A stretch of DNA of 64,000 nt from assembly GCA_023715865.1 (NCBI GenBank), contig JAMBOW010000001.1:434001-498000 (forward strand). Direction: 5' to 3'. The notes beneath the pieces were generated by a model, which saw nothing but the letters and a program-made list of their open reading frames with translations, had not been told where the DNA came from and did no database searches. Made by a program: the position numbers and the translations under genes. The DNA comes from Neobacillus mesonae. Lineage in GTDB: Bacteria; Bacillota; Bacilli; Paenibacillales; Paenibacillaceae. The stretch's first letter is position 1, and each line of letters begins with the position of its first letter. Below are positions 15,712 to 23,947 of this stretch, piece after piece.

Positions 15712-16590
15712 ATGCAAACCGCTAAACCGCTAGAGCAAAGCTTGACTTATGAGAGAAAAGCAAAAATGAATCGGCTGACAGTCGGTAAAGTACTGATCTA
15801 TTTCTTCCTCATTGTGCTTGCCATTATATGTATTATTCCGTTCTATCTCATGATGATCTATTCCACTCATAACAATGCAACCATTGCATCTACTTTTACG
15901 GTTCTCCCAGGTCAATTTTTGGCCGATAATTACGTTAATATGGCTTCTAAAATCAACATCTGGCGAGGGTTTGGCAACAGCTTGTTTATCGCTGGAGCTT
16001 CGACCATCCTGTCCTTGTATATTGGCGCATTGACGGCTTTCGGATTTGCCAAATACAAATTCAAGGGCAGGACCTGGCTGTTCTTGTTTCTCCTTGCTAC
16101 GATGATGGTGCCCGGACAGCTCGCATTAATCGGGATGTATCGTCTGTTTAGTACACTAGGTCTTCTGGACAGCTATGCAGCCATTATTTTGCCTGCAGCA
16201 GCAAATGCCTTCAATGTCTTCTTTATAAAGCAATTTATCGAAAGCAGCATACCAGATGAGATTATTGAGTCATCTCGCGTGGACGGAAGCGGGGAGTTCC
16301 GAACCTTCAATCAAATCGTACTTCCAATTCTCGGTCCGGCTGTAGCTGCTCTCGGCATTTTCACCTTTATCGGTTCTTGGAACAACTTTCTTACACCGCT
16401 CGTGCTCTTCTTTTCACTGGATAAATATCCGCTCCCAGTGCTTGTTGCACTCGTTCAAGGCTATTACGGTATGGATTATGGTCTGCTTTATTTGGGGGTT
16501 GCGATATCTATTGTTCCGATTATTATCGTGTTTGCTGTCTTCTCAAGGCAAATTATCGGAAGTGTCGCATTAGGTGCAGTTAAGGGTTAG
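15712..16590 (+). CDS. Sugar ABC permease, MalG type
   Basis: 292 residues and six helices, ending in the family signature (RQIIGSVALGAVKG). The EAA loop is somewhat divergent: DEIIESSRVDGSGEFRTFNQIVLPILGPA. It forms the translocation pore with the MalF-type subunit. AGGAGGAGAT ribosome site, 14 bases after the previous gene. Last gene of the operon, followed by a hairpin. Confidence 0.93.
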   Translation: MQTAKPLEQSLTYERKAKMNRLTVGKVLIYFFLIVLAIICIIPFYLMMIYSTHNNATIASTFTVLPGQFLADNYVNMASKINIWRGFGNSLFIAGASTILSLYIGALTAFGFAKYKFKGRTWLFLFLLATMMVPGQLALIGMYRLFSTLGLLDSYAAIILPAAANAFNVFFIKQFIESSIPDEIIESSRVDGSGEFRTFNQIVLPILGPAVAALGIFTFIGSWNNFLTPLVLFFSLDKYPLPVLVALVQGYYGMDYGLLYLGVAISIVPIIIVFAVFSRQIIGSVALGAVKG

Positions 16591-16640
16591 CTTGCATGAG
16601 TAAGCTAGTAAGCTTATCATCGCGTAGTAATTTTTTACTT

Positions 16641-16675
16641 GAAGACGGCCTGGCTGTATGCCAGGTCGTCTTCTT
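16641..16675 (+). terminator. Hairpin terminator of the first CUT1 operon
   Basis: GAAGACGGCCTGGC pairs with GCCAGGTCGTCTTC around TGTAT; the U-tract (TTCTTGC) is weak. Confidence 0.65.
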
Positions 16676-16687
16676 GCTGAAGTGGAA

Positions 16688-16801
16688 CTAAACGGATTTA
16701 TCCATTTGCTCTGTCAGTTTAATGCCAGCAGCCTGATAAGGACCAAGTCGCATGACTGTGGTTAACAGTTCCGCCATTTCCCCAGTCGAATAAAGCAAGG
16801 T
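16688..16801 (-). other. Possible 3' relic of a deleted gene in a 250-base gap
   Basis: On the minus strand 37 codons are open and end in TAG, reading TLLYSTGEMAELLTTVM and then RLGPYQAAGIKLTEQMDKSV. The composition looks protein-like, and a stop lies directly upstream, as in a truncated C-terminus. I do not recognise the family. The rest of 16676-16923 shows nothing else apart from AGGGAGAG, the ribosome site of the next gene. Confidence 0.25.
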
Positions 16802-16923
16802 TTACGTTGGCGGAGAAAGACTGAAGTAACAGCTATATTCATATAAGTTATCGCCTGTTATACTGGACGCTGGCAGGTAAAAACTAAAATTACATCAGGT
16901 TCAGACAGGGAGAGAAATATCGG

Positions 16924-17541
16924 TTGAATTACAACGGAATTGAATGGTTATTTGCGGCATGCGTGCTGATAGGATTCGTGATGCTGATTCTAATGTCGTC
17001 GATAGGACAGGGCATTGTAAATATCGCTCATAAACTCAAAAGAGACCCACTTGAAAAAAGCGGGAAATTCGGAGAAGCAGCTGATAACCAAGAAGATCTA
17101 GTGAAGGGCCTTCAACGAAAGCTTAGGATGGGTACAATCCAATTACGGATTTATTTATTATCTCTAATTTTGATGGTTGTTGGTTCTGTATTGTTTTTTA
17201 TATTTAAAAATAACGATGATGCATTACCGGAAATGGAATTGACTGAGCAAGGGATTACCAAGCTCTTTTATACAGGTCAATGGGATCAATTGGTATGGAA
17301 TGACTGGCTGTCGCTTGTCTTCACGCATGCAGGGGTGATTTGGTTCATGGTGACCCTTGTGTCTCCAGCTATACATTGGGTGAAAGACAAGAAAAGTCAG
17401 CCGAAAAAAGGACAACAAATCTCTGAGATAAACCAGTCTCATGATAGGTCCAAGGAAGCACGTAAGCAGGGCTACATCTATACGGTATTCATTCCGGGCA
17501 TTCTCATTCTGATGGGACAACTCATAAGAGACTTAACATGA
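16924..17541 (+). CDS. Multi-pass membrane protein of unknown function
   Basis: 205 residues from TTG, with AGGGAGAG ten bases upstream. Four hydrophobic segments are visible: about 8-27 (LFAACVLIGFVMLILMSS), 77-95 (YLLSLILMVVGSVLFFIF), 130-148 (LVFTHAGVIWFMVTLVSPA) and 188-203 (VFIPGILILMGQLI), with basic loops between them. No transporter or enzyme motif is seen. It stands alone, followed by the promoter of the T-box leader. Confidence 0.65.
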   Translation: MNYNGIEWLFAACVLIGFVMLILMSSIGQGIVNIAHKLKRDPLEKSGKFGEAADNQEDLVKGLQRKLRMGTIQLRIYLLSLILMVVGSVLFFIFKNNDDALPEMELTEQGITKLFYTGQWDQLVWNDWLSLVFTHAGVIWFMVTLVSPAIHWVKDKKSQPKKGQQISEINQSHDRSKEARKQGYIYTVFIPGILILMGQLIRDLT

Positions 17542-17560
17542 ATCTTTAACTAATTTGCAG

Positions 17561-17589
17561 TTGGCAGACCTTAGCTGGGCGTGTATAAT
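17561..17589 (+). promoter_or_regulatory. Promoter of the T-box transcript
   Basis: TTGGCA (17561-17566), exactly 17 bases, TATAAT (17584-17589). Predicted RNA start near 17596. Confidence 0.75.
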
Positions 17590-17595
17590 GGTAAA

Positions 17596-17872
17596 AATAT
17601 ACATAACTTCACGCGATGAAGGGGAACCGCTTCTGTAAGATGATGTTAGAGAGCTGCCGGTCGGTTCAAGGCAGGGATTCGAATGGAGGCTAAGCTCACC
17701 CCGGAGCAGCATAGCTGAACTGACTTGTCACTTAGGCTTTGCCGGCTGACCGTCGATATTCGGTTGTTCAAGATTCGGGTGCTCTTAAAGCTAGAGCTGT
17801 ATTCGAATAAAGAAGAGTGGTACCGCGCGGGATTTCAGCCTGTCGCCTCTTTAGAGGCGACAGGCTTTTTGT
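17596..17872 (+). promoter_or_regulatory. T-box riboswitch leader
   Basis: The diagnostic T-box AAGAGTGGTACCGCG is at 17813-17827, followed by a terminator hairpin AGCCTGTCGCCTC/GAGGCGACAGGCT with a T-run (17837-17870). Upstream, AGAGAGCTGCC...GGCAG (around 17648-17675) matches the apical part of Stem I, and TAAGCTCACCCCGGAGC (17691-17707) the specifier region. The specifier is probably GCU (Ala, 17694-17696); CUC (Leu) or AGC (Ser) cannot be excluded. Uncharged tRNA would pair with the T-box and let transcription continue into the methyltransferase gene. T-boxes normally precede aminoacyl-tRNA synthetase or amino-acid genes, so this pairing is unusual. Confidence 0.9.
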
Positions 17873-17926
17873 GTTATTAAGCAGCTATATGAAACCAGTT
17901 GATTATGGGACGGGAGGCTACTACTC

Positions 17927-18739
17927 ATGAAAGAAATTATTGATTATTATTCTGCTTTTGACGAATGGGGCAGACTGGACCGGGAGCCGTTAGAATTCAT
18001 TGTGAATTGGCATTATATTCAAAAGCATCTTCCTAGGGCTGGCCGTGTATTGGATAACGGAGCTGGACCAGGTAAGTATGCAATGGAGATGGCAAAGCAG
18101 GGTTATCAGGTTACTTTGTCTGACTTGACGCCAAGGCTTGTGAGTATAGCAGAGGAGCAGGCTGTGAATTTACAGCTGGAGTCCCAGTTTGAAGGATTTC
18201 ATGTACTGAATGCAACCGACCTTCATCTATTTTCGGATGAGACCTTTGATGCGTCCCTTATGCTCGGTCCTTTATATCACTTGCAGGCGGAAAGTGATCG
18301 ATCTAGGGCAGCCAAGGAATTGTATCGGGTCACAAAATCAGGCGGAATCGTGTTTGTCGCTTTTCAAACACGCTCACGAATGCTGCTGAACTCACTGCTG
18401 AACCCGCAGCATTGGAAGCCTAATCATACAATGGAGGCACTTGCTGAGTTTAGACAAAGCGGTATATTCAACCATAAGGATGGGGGCAGATTTACCGGCG
18501 CTTATTATTTCGAGACAGCTGCAATTGAACCATTCATGAAAGAGCACGGATTTGAGAAAATCAGTCTTATGGGCTCTACCAATATGGGAGCACTGCTTAG
18601 CGCTGAGCAAATGGATTACTGGAGAAATCAAGGTGAAGAAGCATACAGAGAGTTTATTGACCTAATGATTTCGACTGCAGCCGATCCGTCTGTATTAGGT
18701 ATATCTTCACATTTGCTATACATAGGGCGAAGGTTGTAA
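17927..18739 (+). CDS. Class I SAM-dependent methyltransferase under T-box control
   Basis: 270 residues, cytosolic. Motif I (AdoMet loop) is RVLDNGAGPGKYAMEMAKQG at ~40-59. An acidic residue follows in VTLSDLTP (motif II region), and later DASLMLGPLYHL (motif IV) and KSGGIVFVAF appear. The C-terminal third is a family-specific lid. The substrate (small molecule, protein or RNA) cannot be told. The ATG has GGGAGG ten bases upstream. It is the first gene behind the T-box terminator, so expression should rise when the cognate tRNA is uncharged. This hints at a role in amino-acid or translation physiology, which is inference. Confidence 0.85.
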   Translation: MKEIIDYYSAFDEWGRLDREPLEFIVNWHYIQKHLPRAGRVLDNGAGPGKYAMEMAKQGYQVTLSDLTPRLVSIAEEQAVNLQLESQFEGFHVLNATDLHLFSDETFDASLMLGPLYHLQAESDRSRAAKELYRVTKSGGIVFVAFQTRSRMLLNSLLNPQHWKPNHTMEALAEFRQSGIFNHKDGGRFTGAYYFETAAIEPFMKEHGFEKISLMGSTNMGALLSAEQMDYWRNQGEEAYREFIDLMISTAADPSVLGISSHLLYIGRRL

Positions 18740-18801
18740 TGTTTGATTCGTGTTGCAGTTGTGAATAAGCTATAATCGTGTCTAGAAGGAGGGACAATCT
18801 A

Positions 18802-19284
18802 TTGATCGCTCAAATTCGTAAAACAGAATCCGGTTATACGGCAGAGTACAAGCGGGAGTTAGACCATTCTCGAAATCGGGTATGGATGATGCTGACAGAC
18901 AACGAGCTTCTAAAGCAATGGTTCTCTGAGCTTGAAGTAAAAGAGCTGGGGGCTGGAGGAATGATCCAGTTCGATATGCAGGACGGCACCTACGAGGAAA
19001 TGCCGATTCTTGATTATGAAGAAGGACACATACTCGAATTTACGTGGGGAGAAGACAAAGTTAGGTTTGAGATAAAGTCTAATGATGACCAGGAACGCTG
19101 CACACTTGTATTAATTGAGAAGATAAACACGTTGACCGGTCATACACCTAAGGATTTGGCAGGCTGGCACGTTTGTCTCGATGTCATTCAGACTCTATTG
19201 AACGGGCAGGAAGTATTGCAGAGACAAGAGGAATGGAACTATTGGTATCCTAAATATGTTGAAGCCCTTAAACCATTTCATTAG
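18802..19284 (+). CDS. AHSA1/SRPBCC-family protein
   Basis: 160 residues from TTG at 18802, preceded by AGAAGGAGGG; an upstream GTG at 18778 has no such site. The pattern YKRELDHSRNRVWMMLTDNELLKQWFSEL, then GGMIQFDMQDG, ILEFTWGEDKVRFEI and the closing GWHVCLDVIQTLLNG is that of Aha1 C-terminal-like START/SRPBCC proteins, which hold a hydrophobic ligand. It is usually a helper or toxin-response protein; the role is unknown here. It follows the methyltransferase by 62 bases and may share its transcript. A TATAAT at 18771 could be its own -10. Confidence 0.82.
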   Translation: MIAQIRKTESGYTAEYKRELDHSRNRVWMMLTDNELLKQWFSELEVKELGAGGMIQFDMQDGTYEEMPILDYEEGHILEFTWGEDKVRFEIKSNDDQERCTLVLIEKINTLTGHTPKDLAGWHVCLDVIQTLLNGQEVLQRQEEWNYWYPKYVEALKPFH

Positions 19285-19296
19285 GAACTTGATTTG

Positions 19297-19327
19297 AAAT
19301 GCCTTCTTAACGGAAGGCATTTTTTTA
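19297..19327 (+). terminator. Intrinsic terminator
   Basis: AAATGCCTTC-TTAAC-GGAAGGCATT followed by TTTTTT. Confidence 0.85.
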
Positions 19328-19402
19328 CGTTTTATAATTTCTTCAATCCTTATAGTTTGAAAAAGATTCAAAAGGTTGGAAAAATCTCCTAGGATGTAAA
19401 AT

Positions 19403-19416
19403 TGATAACGTTTACA
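19403..19416 (+). promoter_or_regulatory. cre-like site before the galactanase gene
   Basis: TGATAACGTTTACA matches the cre consensus TGWAANCGNTNWCA with one mismatch. A TTGACA (19423-19428) follows, so the site overlaps or abuts the promoter. Confidence 0.55.
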
Positions 19417-19470
19417 ATACGATTGACACTTCCCAGTGTTAGTAAATTATTGAGAGCAGGAGGTATGATG

Positions 19471-20520
19471 ATGGACAAAAGAAAAAGGTTTGGCTTCATT
19501 TTTTTAAGTCTCACTATGTTATTAATGTTGATTGGCCCAGCAGGTGGAGAACCGAAAGCAGAAGCTGCTCCGGCTTTTGCGAAAGGAGCTGATATCAGCT
19601 GGGTCCTTGGTATGGAAGCAACCGGACATAAATGGAAGGATAAGAATGGGGTACAGCGAGATGTTTTGGATATTTTGAAAAACGACTATCAGATCAATTC
19701 AGTTCGATTGCGCGTCTGGGTGAATCCGAATATGAATGATTATGCTAATGGATATATAAATGCAGAAAAGGCAGCAGAGCTTGCACTTAGAGCTAAGAAC
19801 CTGGGCATGAGCGTGATGCTAACTCTTCATTACAGCGACTCTTGGGCTGACCCAGGACAGCAGACTAAGCCGTACGCATGGAGGAGCTTCAGTTTCCAGC
19901 AGCTGATGGATGCCGTGTGGTCTCATACGGTTTATGTCATGAATACGATGAAGAATAAGGGTGTGACACCGGATTGGGTCCAGATTGGAAATGAAACGAA
20001 TGATGGCATGTTGTGGAATGATGGAAAGGCATCAATCAACATGAAGAATTACGCATGGCTTGTCAACACAGGGCATAATGCAGTAAAGTCCGTCAGTCCG
20101 AACACAAAGACGATTGTACACCTGGCAAACGGCGATAATCGTGAAGTGCTTGAGTGGAATATTGGGGGGCTTGTTCAAAATGGAGCAAAATTTGATGTCA
20201 TCGGATTATCGCTGTATCCATCTGCTTCAGATTGGTCTGCAAAGACAGATCAGACGATAACCAATGTGAAACAGCTGATATCTAAATATGGAAAGGACAT
20301 CGTCATTTCTGAGATTGGTATGGATTACAATCAGGCATCGGCTGCCAAAAGCTTTATAGCCAAAATGAAAAATGAGATTCGCAATATTCCTAGCGGGAAA
20401 GGTCTTGGGGTGTTTTATTGGGAGCCTCAGGCATCTCCGGGCTACAATGGGGGATATTCAAAAGGTGCCTGGAATTCAGATGGAAGACCAACGATCGCTT
20501 TAGATGGATTTATCAATTAA
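19471..20520 (+). CDS. Secreted arabinogalactan endo-beta-1,4-galactanase (GH53)
   Basis: 349 residues. It hydrolyses beta-1,4-galactan side chains of pectin outside the cell. The signal peptide runs MDKRKRFGFIFLSL to about AEA/APAF. The mature protein starts with FAKGADISWVLGMEA, a GH53 hallmark. The acid/base is Glu175 in QIGNETNDG and the nucleophile Glu281 in ISEIGM; FYWEPQASPGY and RPTIALDGF close the domain. Three ATGs lie in tandem; the third (19471) is seven bases from AGGAGG and is preferred. Frame-open codons upstream to 19402 are probably untranslated. A cre-like site in front suggests catabolite repression. Confidence 0.93.
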   Translation: MDKRKRFGFIFLSLTMLLMLIGPAGGEPKAEAAPAFAKGADISWVLGMEATGHKWKDKNGVQRDVLDILKNDYQINSVRLRVWVNPNMNDYANGYINAEKAAELALRAKNLGMSVMLTLHYSDSWADPGQQTKPYAWRSFSFQQLMDAVWSHTVYVMNTMKNKGVTPDWVQIGNETNDGMLWNDGKASINMKNYAWLVNTGHNAVKSVSPNTKTIVHLANGDNREVLEWNIGGLVQNGAKFDVIGLSLYPSASDWSAKTDQTITNVKQLISKYGKDIVISEIGMDYNQASAAKSFIAKMKNEIRNIPSGKGLGVFYWEPQASPGYNGGYSKGAWNSDGRPTIALDGFIN

Positions 20521-20529
20521 CTGATTATA

Positions 20530-20570
20530 GAGCTGGCATGTCTTTCGATACAAGGTGCCAGCTCTTATTT
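20530..20570 (+). terminator. Intrinsic terminator after the galactanase
   Basis: GAGCTGGCA and TGCCAGCTC stem, then TTATTT. It lies between two convergent genes. Confidence 0.75.
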
Positions 20571-20573
20571 CCA

Positions 20574-21506
20574 TTAGGAGGAAGATAATTGTTCTTCTCG
20601 TTCCCATCGATCAGCCAGGGTTTCGTTAAGATTTAGGCCCTGCATATAGTAGTCAATCAAAAATTGCTTAAATGCGAAGGCTGCTTTGGATAAATAGCGG
20701 TTCTTATGCCAAGTTAAACGAAATCGTGCTTTGGAATGCTCATCCAAGATGCTGACCAGCTTAACCGAAGGGGACCAATCTTTGATACAGGAAGAGACAA
20801 ACGCAACACCCATTCCTGCTTCAACCATTCGCAGCAGAGTAGAGGGTTCATCGACCCGGCATACAAAGTCTGGAGATATTCCAGATCTACGACAAAATTC
20901 ATTTTGAATGTCATATAGGGCATGCGTTTCCTTGTAGCCAACAAAGGGCTCATTGTTGACCTCAGAAAGCTGCAGCTGATCACGATCAGAGAAAGGGTGG
21001 TCCGGCGGTAACGCTAAATGAATGATTTCTTTAGTGAGATACTCCGACATCAATCCTGAAGCGTCAATAGGAAGGGAAGACAGACAATAATCCACTTGAT
21101 CTTCAATTAAGAGGGATGCCATTTCATGATGTGTGGCTTGAATGATTCCAAATCGGGCGTTCGGATACTGCTGACTGAACAGCCTGAGAGGCTCACCTAT
21201 GCGATCCGGATCCTGAATTGCAATCTCAATTCTCCCTTGATGAAGACCGGCCAGATCCGTAAGCTCACGTTTGCCCTCCTCAAGTGCTGTCAAAGCAATT
21301 TCAGTACGGTGCAGAAACGCTTTACCGAATTCATTAAGCTTAATCTGCCTTCCCTTTCTTTGAAAAAGAGGGACCCCTAGATCCTCCTCAAGACGAGCGA
21401 TCGTCTTGCTGAGTGCAGGCTGAGCAATTCTTAATTGTTCCGCCGCCTTGGTCATATGCTCAAGTCTCGCAACGGTACGGAAATAATGAAGCTGCAGAAG
21501 TTCCAA
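20574..21506 (-). CDS. LysR-family transcriptional regulator
   Basis: About 310 residues. The N-terminal winged helix (LQLHYFRTVARLEHMTKAAEQLRIAQPALSKTIARLEEDLGV at ~3-45) is typical of LysR, followed by a linker helix and the two-lobed effector domain. The likely start is TTG at 21506, because AAAGGAGGG lies just upstream of it inside the longer frame; an ATG at 21527 is the alternative. It is divergent from an MFS exporter with a palindrome between them, so it probably controls that gene in response to the exported compound. The effector is unknown. Confidence 0.9.
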   Translation of the reverse strand: MELLQLHYFRTVARLEHMTKAAEQLRIAQPALSKTIARLEEDLGVPLFQRKGRQIKLNEFGKAFLHRTEIALTALEEGKRELTDLAGLHQGRIEIAIQDPDRIGEPLRLFSQQYPNARFGIIQATHHEMASLLIEDQVDYCLSSLPIDASGLMSEYLTKEIIHLALPPDHPFSDRDQLQLSEVNNEPFVGYKETHALYDIQNEFCRRSGISPDFVCRVDEPSTLLRMVEAGMGVAFVSSCIKDWSPSVKLVSILDEHSKARFRLTWHKNRYLSKAAFAFKQFLIDYYMQGLNLNETLADRWEREEQLSSS

Positions 21507-21542
21507 CTGATTCCCTCCTTTACTCACATATAATTAGGATTA

Positions 21543-21558
21543 ATATACTTCAGTATAT
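21543..21558. promoter_or_regulatory. Palindrome between the divergent LysR and MFS genes
   Basis: ATATAC-TTCA-GTATAT is a perfect dyad with the T-A spaced ends expected of a LysR-box. Location and symmetry make it the best candidate operator. Confidence 0.5.
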
Positions 21559-21639
21559 AAGGATATGGCAAAACATATATTTTTCTTCCTTACTCTTCAA
21601 GAATAAACTGAAGAAAAGTAGAGAAGAGGAGTAATCAAG

Positions 21640-23046
21640 ATGGATGATATGAAAGTAGTTACGACCGATCAAGAAGAATCTGCTTCAGCCAATCGGCTCA
21701 TTCGTGTTCTGGCATTCACAATGGTGCTGTCGGTTATGAGCGTCACGATGTTTAATATTGCCTTAGCTGATATTAGCATAGAGTTCTCGCTGTCTGTAGC
21801 TCAGGTAAGCTGGGTATCAACCGCGTATTTGGTAGTATATGCGCTCGGCACACTCACTTATGGGAAGCTAGTGAGCAGGTTTCATTTACGGCAATTGGTT
21901 GTGTTTGGTCTGCTGCTATTCGCAGCAGGCTCGCTGATTGGTTTATCGGCACAGACGTACTTTATGGTGGTGTTCGGCAGAATCGTGCAAGCTGCTGGTG
22001 CGGCCGTAGTGCCGGCAATGAGCACGATAATCCCGGTAAAATATTTTAGTCCGGAGAGAAGAGGGTATGCGCTTGGGATTACTTTTACGGGGCTGGCGGT
22101 AGGCAATGCCATAGGTCCTGTCATATCGGCAGCACTTGTCAGCGTTGCGGAATGGAGATGGCTGTTTGCAGTTCCCATGCTAACGCTTGTTACTTTGCCC
22201 TTTTACATGAAATATTTAGGGAAAGACGAGTTGAAGAAAGATAAGCTCGATTATCTTGGAGGCGCCACTCTTGCGTTGTTTATTGTTCTGCTCATGATGT
22301 CGATTACTCAGACTGAGGTTTTGTATCTGGTTTTAGCAGTTGTAATGTTTGTATTGTTTATGATTCGTTCACGTACGGCAGTTAACCCTTATATTCCACT
22401 CGAAATGTTTCGCTCAAAAGGATATGCTTTAGGATTGATCATTCTGGTCATTGTTCAGGGAATCGGATTTTCCTTGCCGTTTCTTACCCCCTTGCTCCTT
22501 CAGCAGGTTAATGGATTATCCTCGGGTCTCGTCGGGTTTATGTTAGTTCCTGCAGCGATTTGCTCTGCTTTTTTAGGTAGAAAGATAGGGAAGATCGTAG
22601 ATGTACGGGGAAATCTCTTTATTTATTCTATATCGGCCTGGCTAATGGTATTAACGTTTTTGGGAATGTCGACTGCAGCGGGAGGTCATCACTTTTTCAT
22701 TGCAGCTTTTTTGGTCATAGGAACCGTGAGCCAAATGAGTCTTCAAATTTCGCTTATAAACAGTGTATCCCGCTCGCTTCCATCCGAGTATACCGGTGTA
22801 GGCATGGGGCTCTTATCAACGCTCAATTTTATGTCAGGCGCAGTAGCTGCCTCCTTATATAGTTTGCTGCTTGATCAAGGATCCAGCACTGCTTGGAATA
22901 TGGCTAATGTTCACTCGGAGGCATCGATCTTTAGCAATATGTACTTGGTATTTGCAGTCATTCATATTATGGCATGGACAGCTTTTCAATACTTATATAG
23001 AAGCCCTGCACCGAAGGCGCGAACGGCAAATAAGCAAACGCTCTAA
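21640..23046 (+). CDS. MFS drug-type exporter (DHA2-like)
   Basis: 468 residues with about 14 hydrophobic segments. The N-terminal half contains LADISIEFSLSVAQVSWVSTAYLVVYALGTLTYGKL (helices 1-2 with the loop 2-3 region) and GRIVQAAGAAVVPAMSTIIPVKYF, ERRGYALGITFTGLAVGNAIGPVISA (motif C-like), as in Bmr3/EmrB/LfrA-type proton antiporters. It probably extrudes a toxic compound across the membrane. GAGGAG lies ten bases before the ATG. Divergent from its probable LysR regulator. Confidence 0.9.
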   Translation: MDDMKVVTTDQEESASANRLIRVLAFTMVLSVMSVTMFNIALADISIEFSLSVAQVSWVSTAYLVVYALGTLTYGKLVSRFHLRQLVVFGLLLFAAGSLIGLSAQTYFMVVFGRIVQAAGAAVVPAMSTIIPVKYFSPERRGYALGITFTGLAVGNAIGPVISAALVSVAEWRWLFAVPMLTLVTLPFYMKYLGKDELKKDKLDYLGGATLALFIVLLMMSITQTEVLYLVLAVVMFVLFMIRSRTAVNPYIPLEMFRSKGYALGLIILVIVQGIGFSLPFLTPLLLQQVNGLSSGLVGFMLVPAAICSAFLGRKIGKIVDVRGNLFIYSISAWLMVLTFLGMSTAAGGHHFFIAAFLVIGTVSQMSLQISLINSVSRSLPSEYTGVGMGLLSTLNFMSGAVAASLYSLLLDQGSSTAWNMANVHSEASIFSNMYLVFAVIHIMAWTAFQYLYRSPAPKARTANKQTL

Positions 23047-23355
23047 TTCGTCAAAATTCATCAATTAGTCGTATACTCCTATTCGCTCCTCGTGTTTCAG
23101 ATCAAAATAGCAAATTGAATCATAATTGAAAAGACTAAATGTCGTTATTTTACTAACATTTGTACTATATTAGCTGCTTAATGAGATAAATCGTGCATCA
23201 TTATACAATTAACCATGAGTAAAATAACCTATGAAACAGTGATGAGACAAATAGCTTGCAACCTGCATATTGTAGATATTTTTCTGGGGGCTGATTTCAA
23301 ACAAAGTACACATATGATGCAGAAATGTAGGAACAATAGGAAGTTTTTCGTGAGC

Positions 23356-23380
23356 GAGCCGTGTATTTCACGGCTCTTTT
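23356..23380 (+). terminator. Intrinsic terminator downstream of the MFS gene
   Basis: GAGCCGTG-TATTT-CACGGCTC followed by TTTT. It is 310 bases after the MFS stop. The stretch 23047-23355 is AT-rich, and I see no gene in it; small open frames there lack ribosome sites. Confidence 0.7.
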
Positions 23381-23589
23381 GGTTTTTGAAAATAATATCG
23401 AAAAATGCATCTTTTATGTACAATGACATGTCGGTCTTAATTCTTAATTGACCTATGTAAAATAAGTATCAAGAACCAAATGTAATGATGTGTAAACAAA
23501 ACGCTTGTAAGAGCTATTTTTTATGATTTATACTCACTACACAAAACAAATAGATGTTATTTGCTAGATTCAATTTCACGTACGCTTGG

Positions 23590-23947
23590 AATCGAATGAT
23601 ACGTTTATTAACACACCATTTTCCTTTTTTGATGTCGTTTCACCTCGTATGAGTGTTTTTACATCCCCTGATTCTACTCCTTTGAATTCATCCTTCTTCT
23701 CATCGAAGACTGACTTCAGCTCTATTCAAGCTTACACTTTCTCTCAAACTCTAAAGTTCATTTCTGGATTCTCCTTAAAGGAGGTGGTTATCAAATAACA
23801 GCTGGATTAATGCCCTATTGACTCTGTTGTATTCCAACTTGTTGTTTGCTGTTCGTTTATCGCTCTTTGGTAATTAAAAAGCAGGTAAAGCAAATTTTGG
23901 AGGAAACCCTATCGTTTCTATTTCAAATCAAAAGGAGTGTAGTAGAC
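23590..23947 (+). promoter_or_regulatory. Long pyrimidine-rich leader with three SD-like sites
   Basis: The 5' region of the large protease gene. 23626-23770 is strongly C/T-rich. AAAGGAGGTGG (23777-23787) is half of the palindrome CTCCTT-A-AAGGAG and leads to a 4-codon GTG frame. TTGGAGG lies at ~23897, and AAAGGAG (23931-23937) serves the real TTG start at 23948. Tandem SD sites in long leaders are known from abundantly secreted proteins of Brevibacillus. 23381-23590 is AT-rich without visible features. Confidence 0.4.

Noticed and set aside
16688..16801. Complete small gene on the minus strand
   Set aside because: No start or ribosome site and a stop immediately upstream; kept only as a possible relic.
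23215..23451. Small ORF after the MFS gene
   Set aside because: It runs straight through an intrinsic terminator hairpin (23356-23380) and has no ribosome site.
23586..23798. 70-residue ORF in the subtilase leader
   Set aside because: No ribosome site at its start; C/T bias gives Ser/Phe-rich shadow sequence; it is better read as leader RNA.
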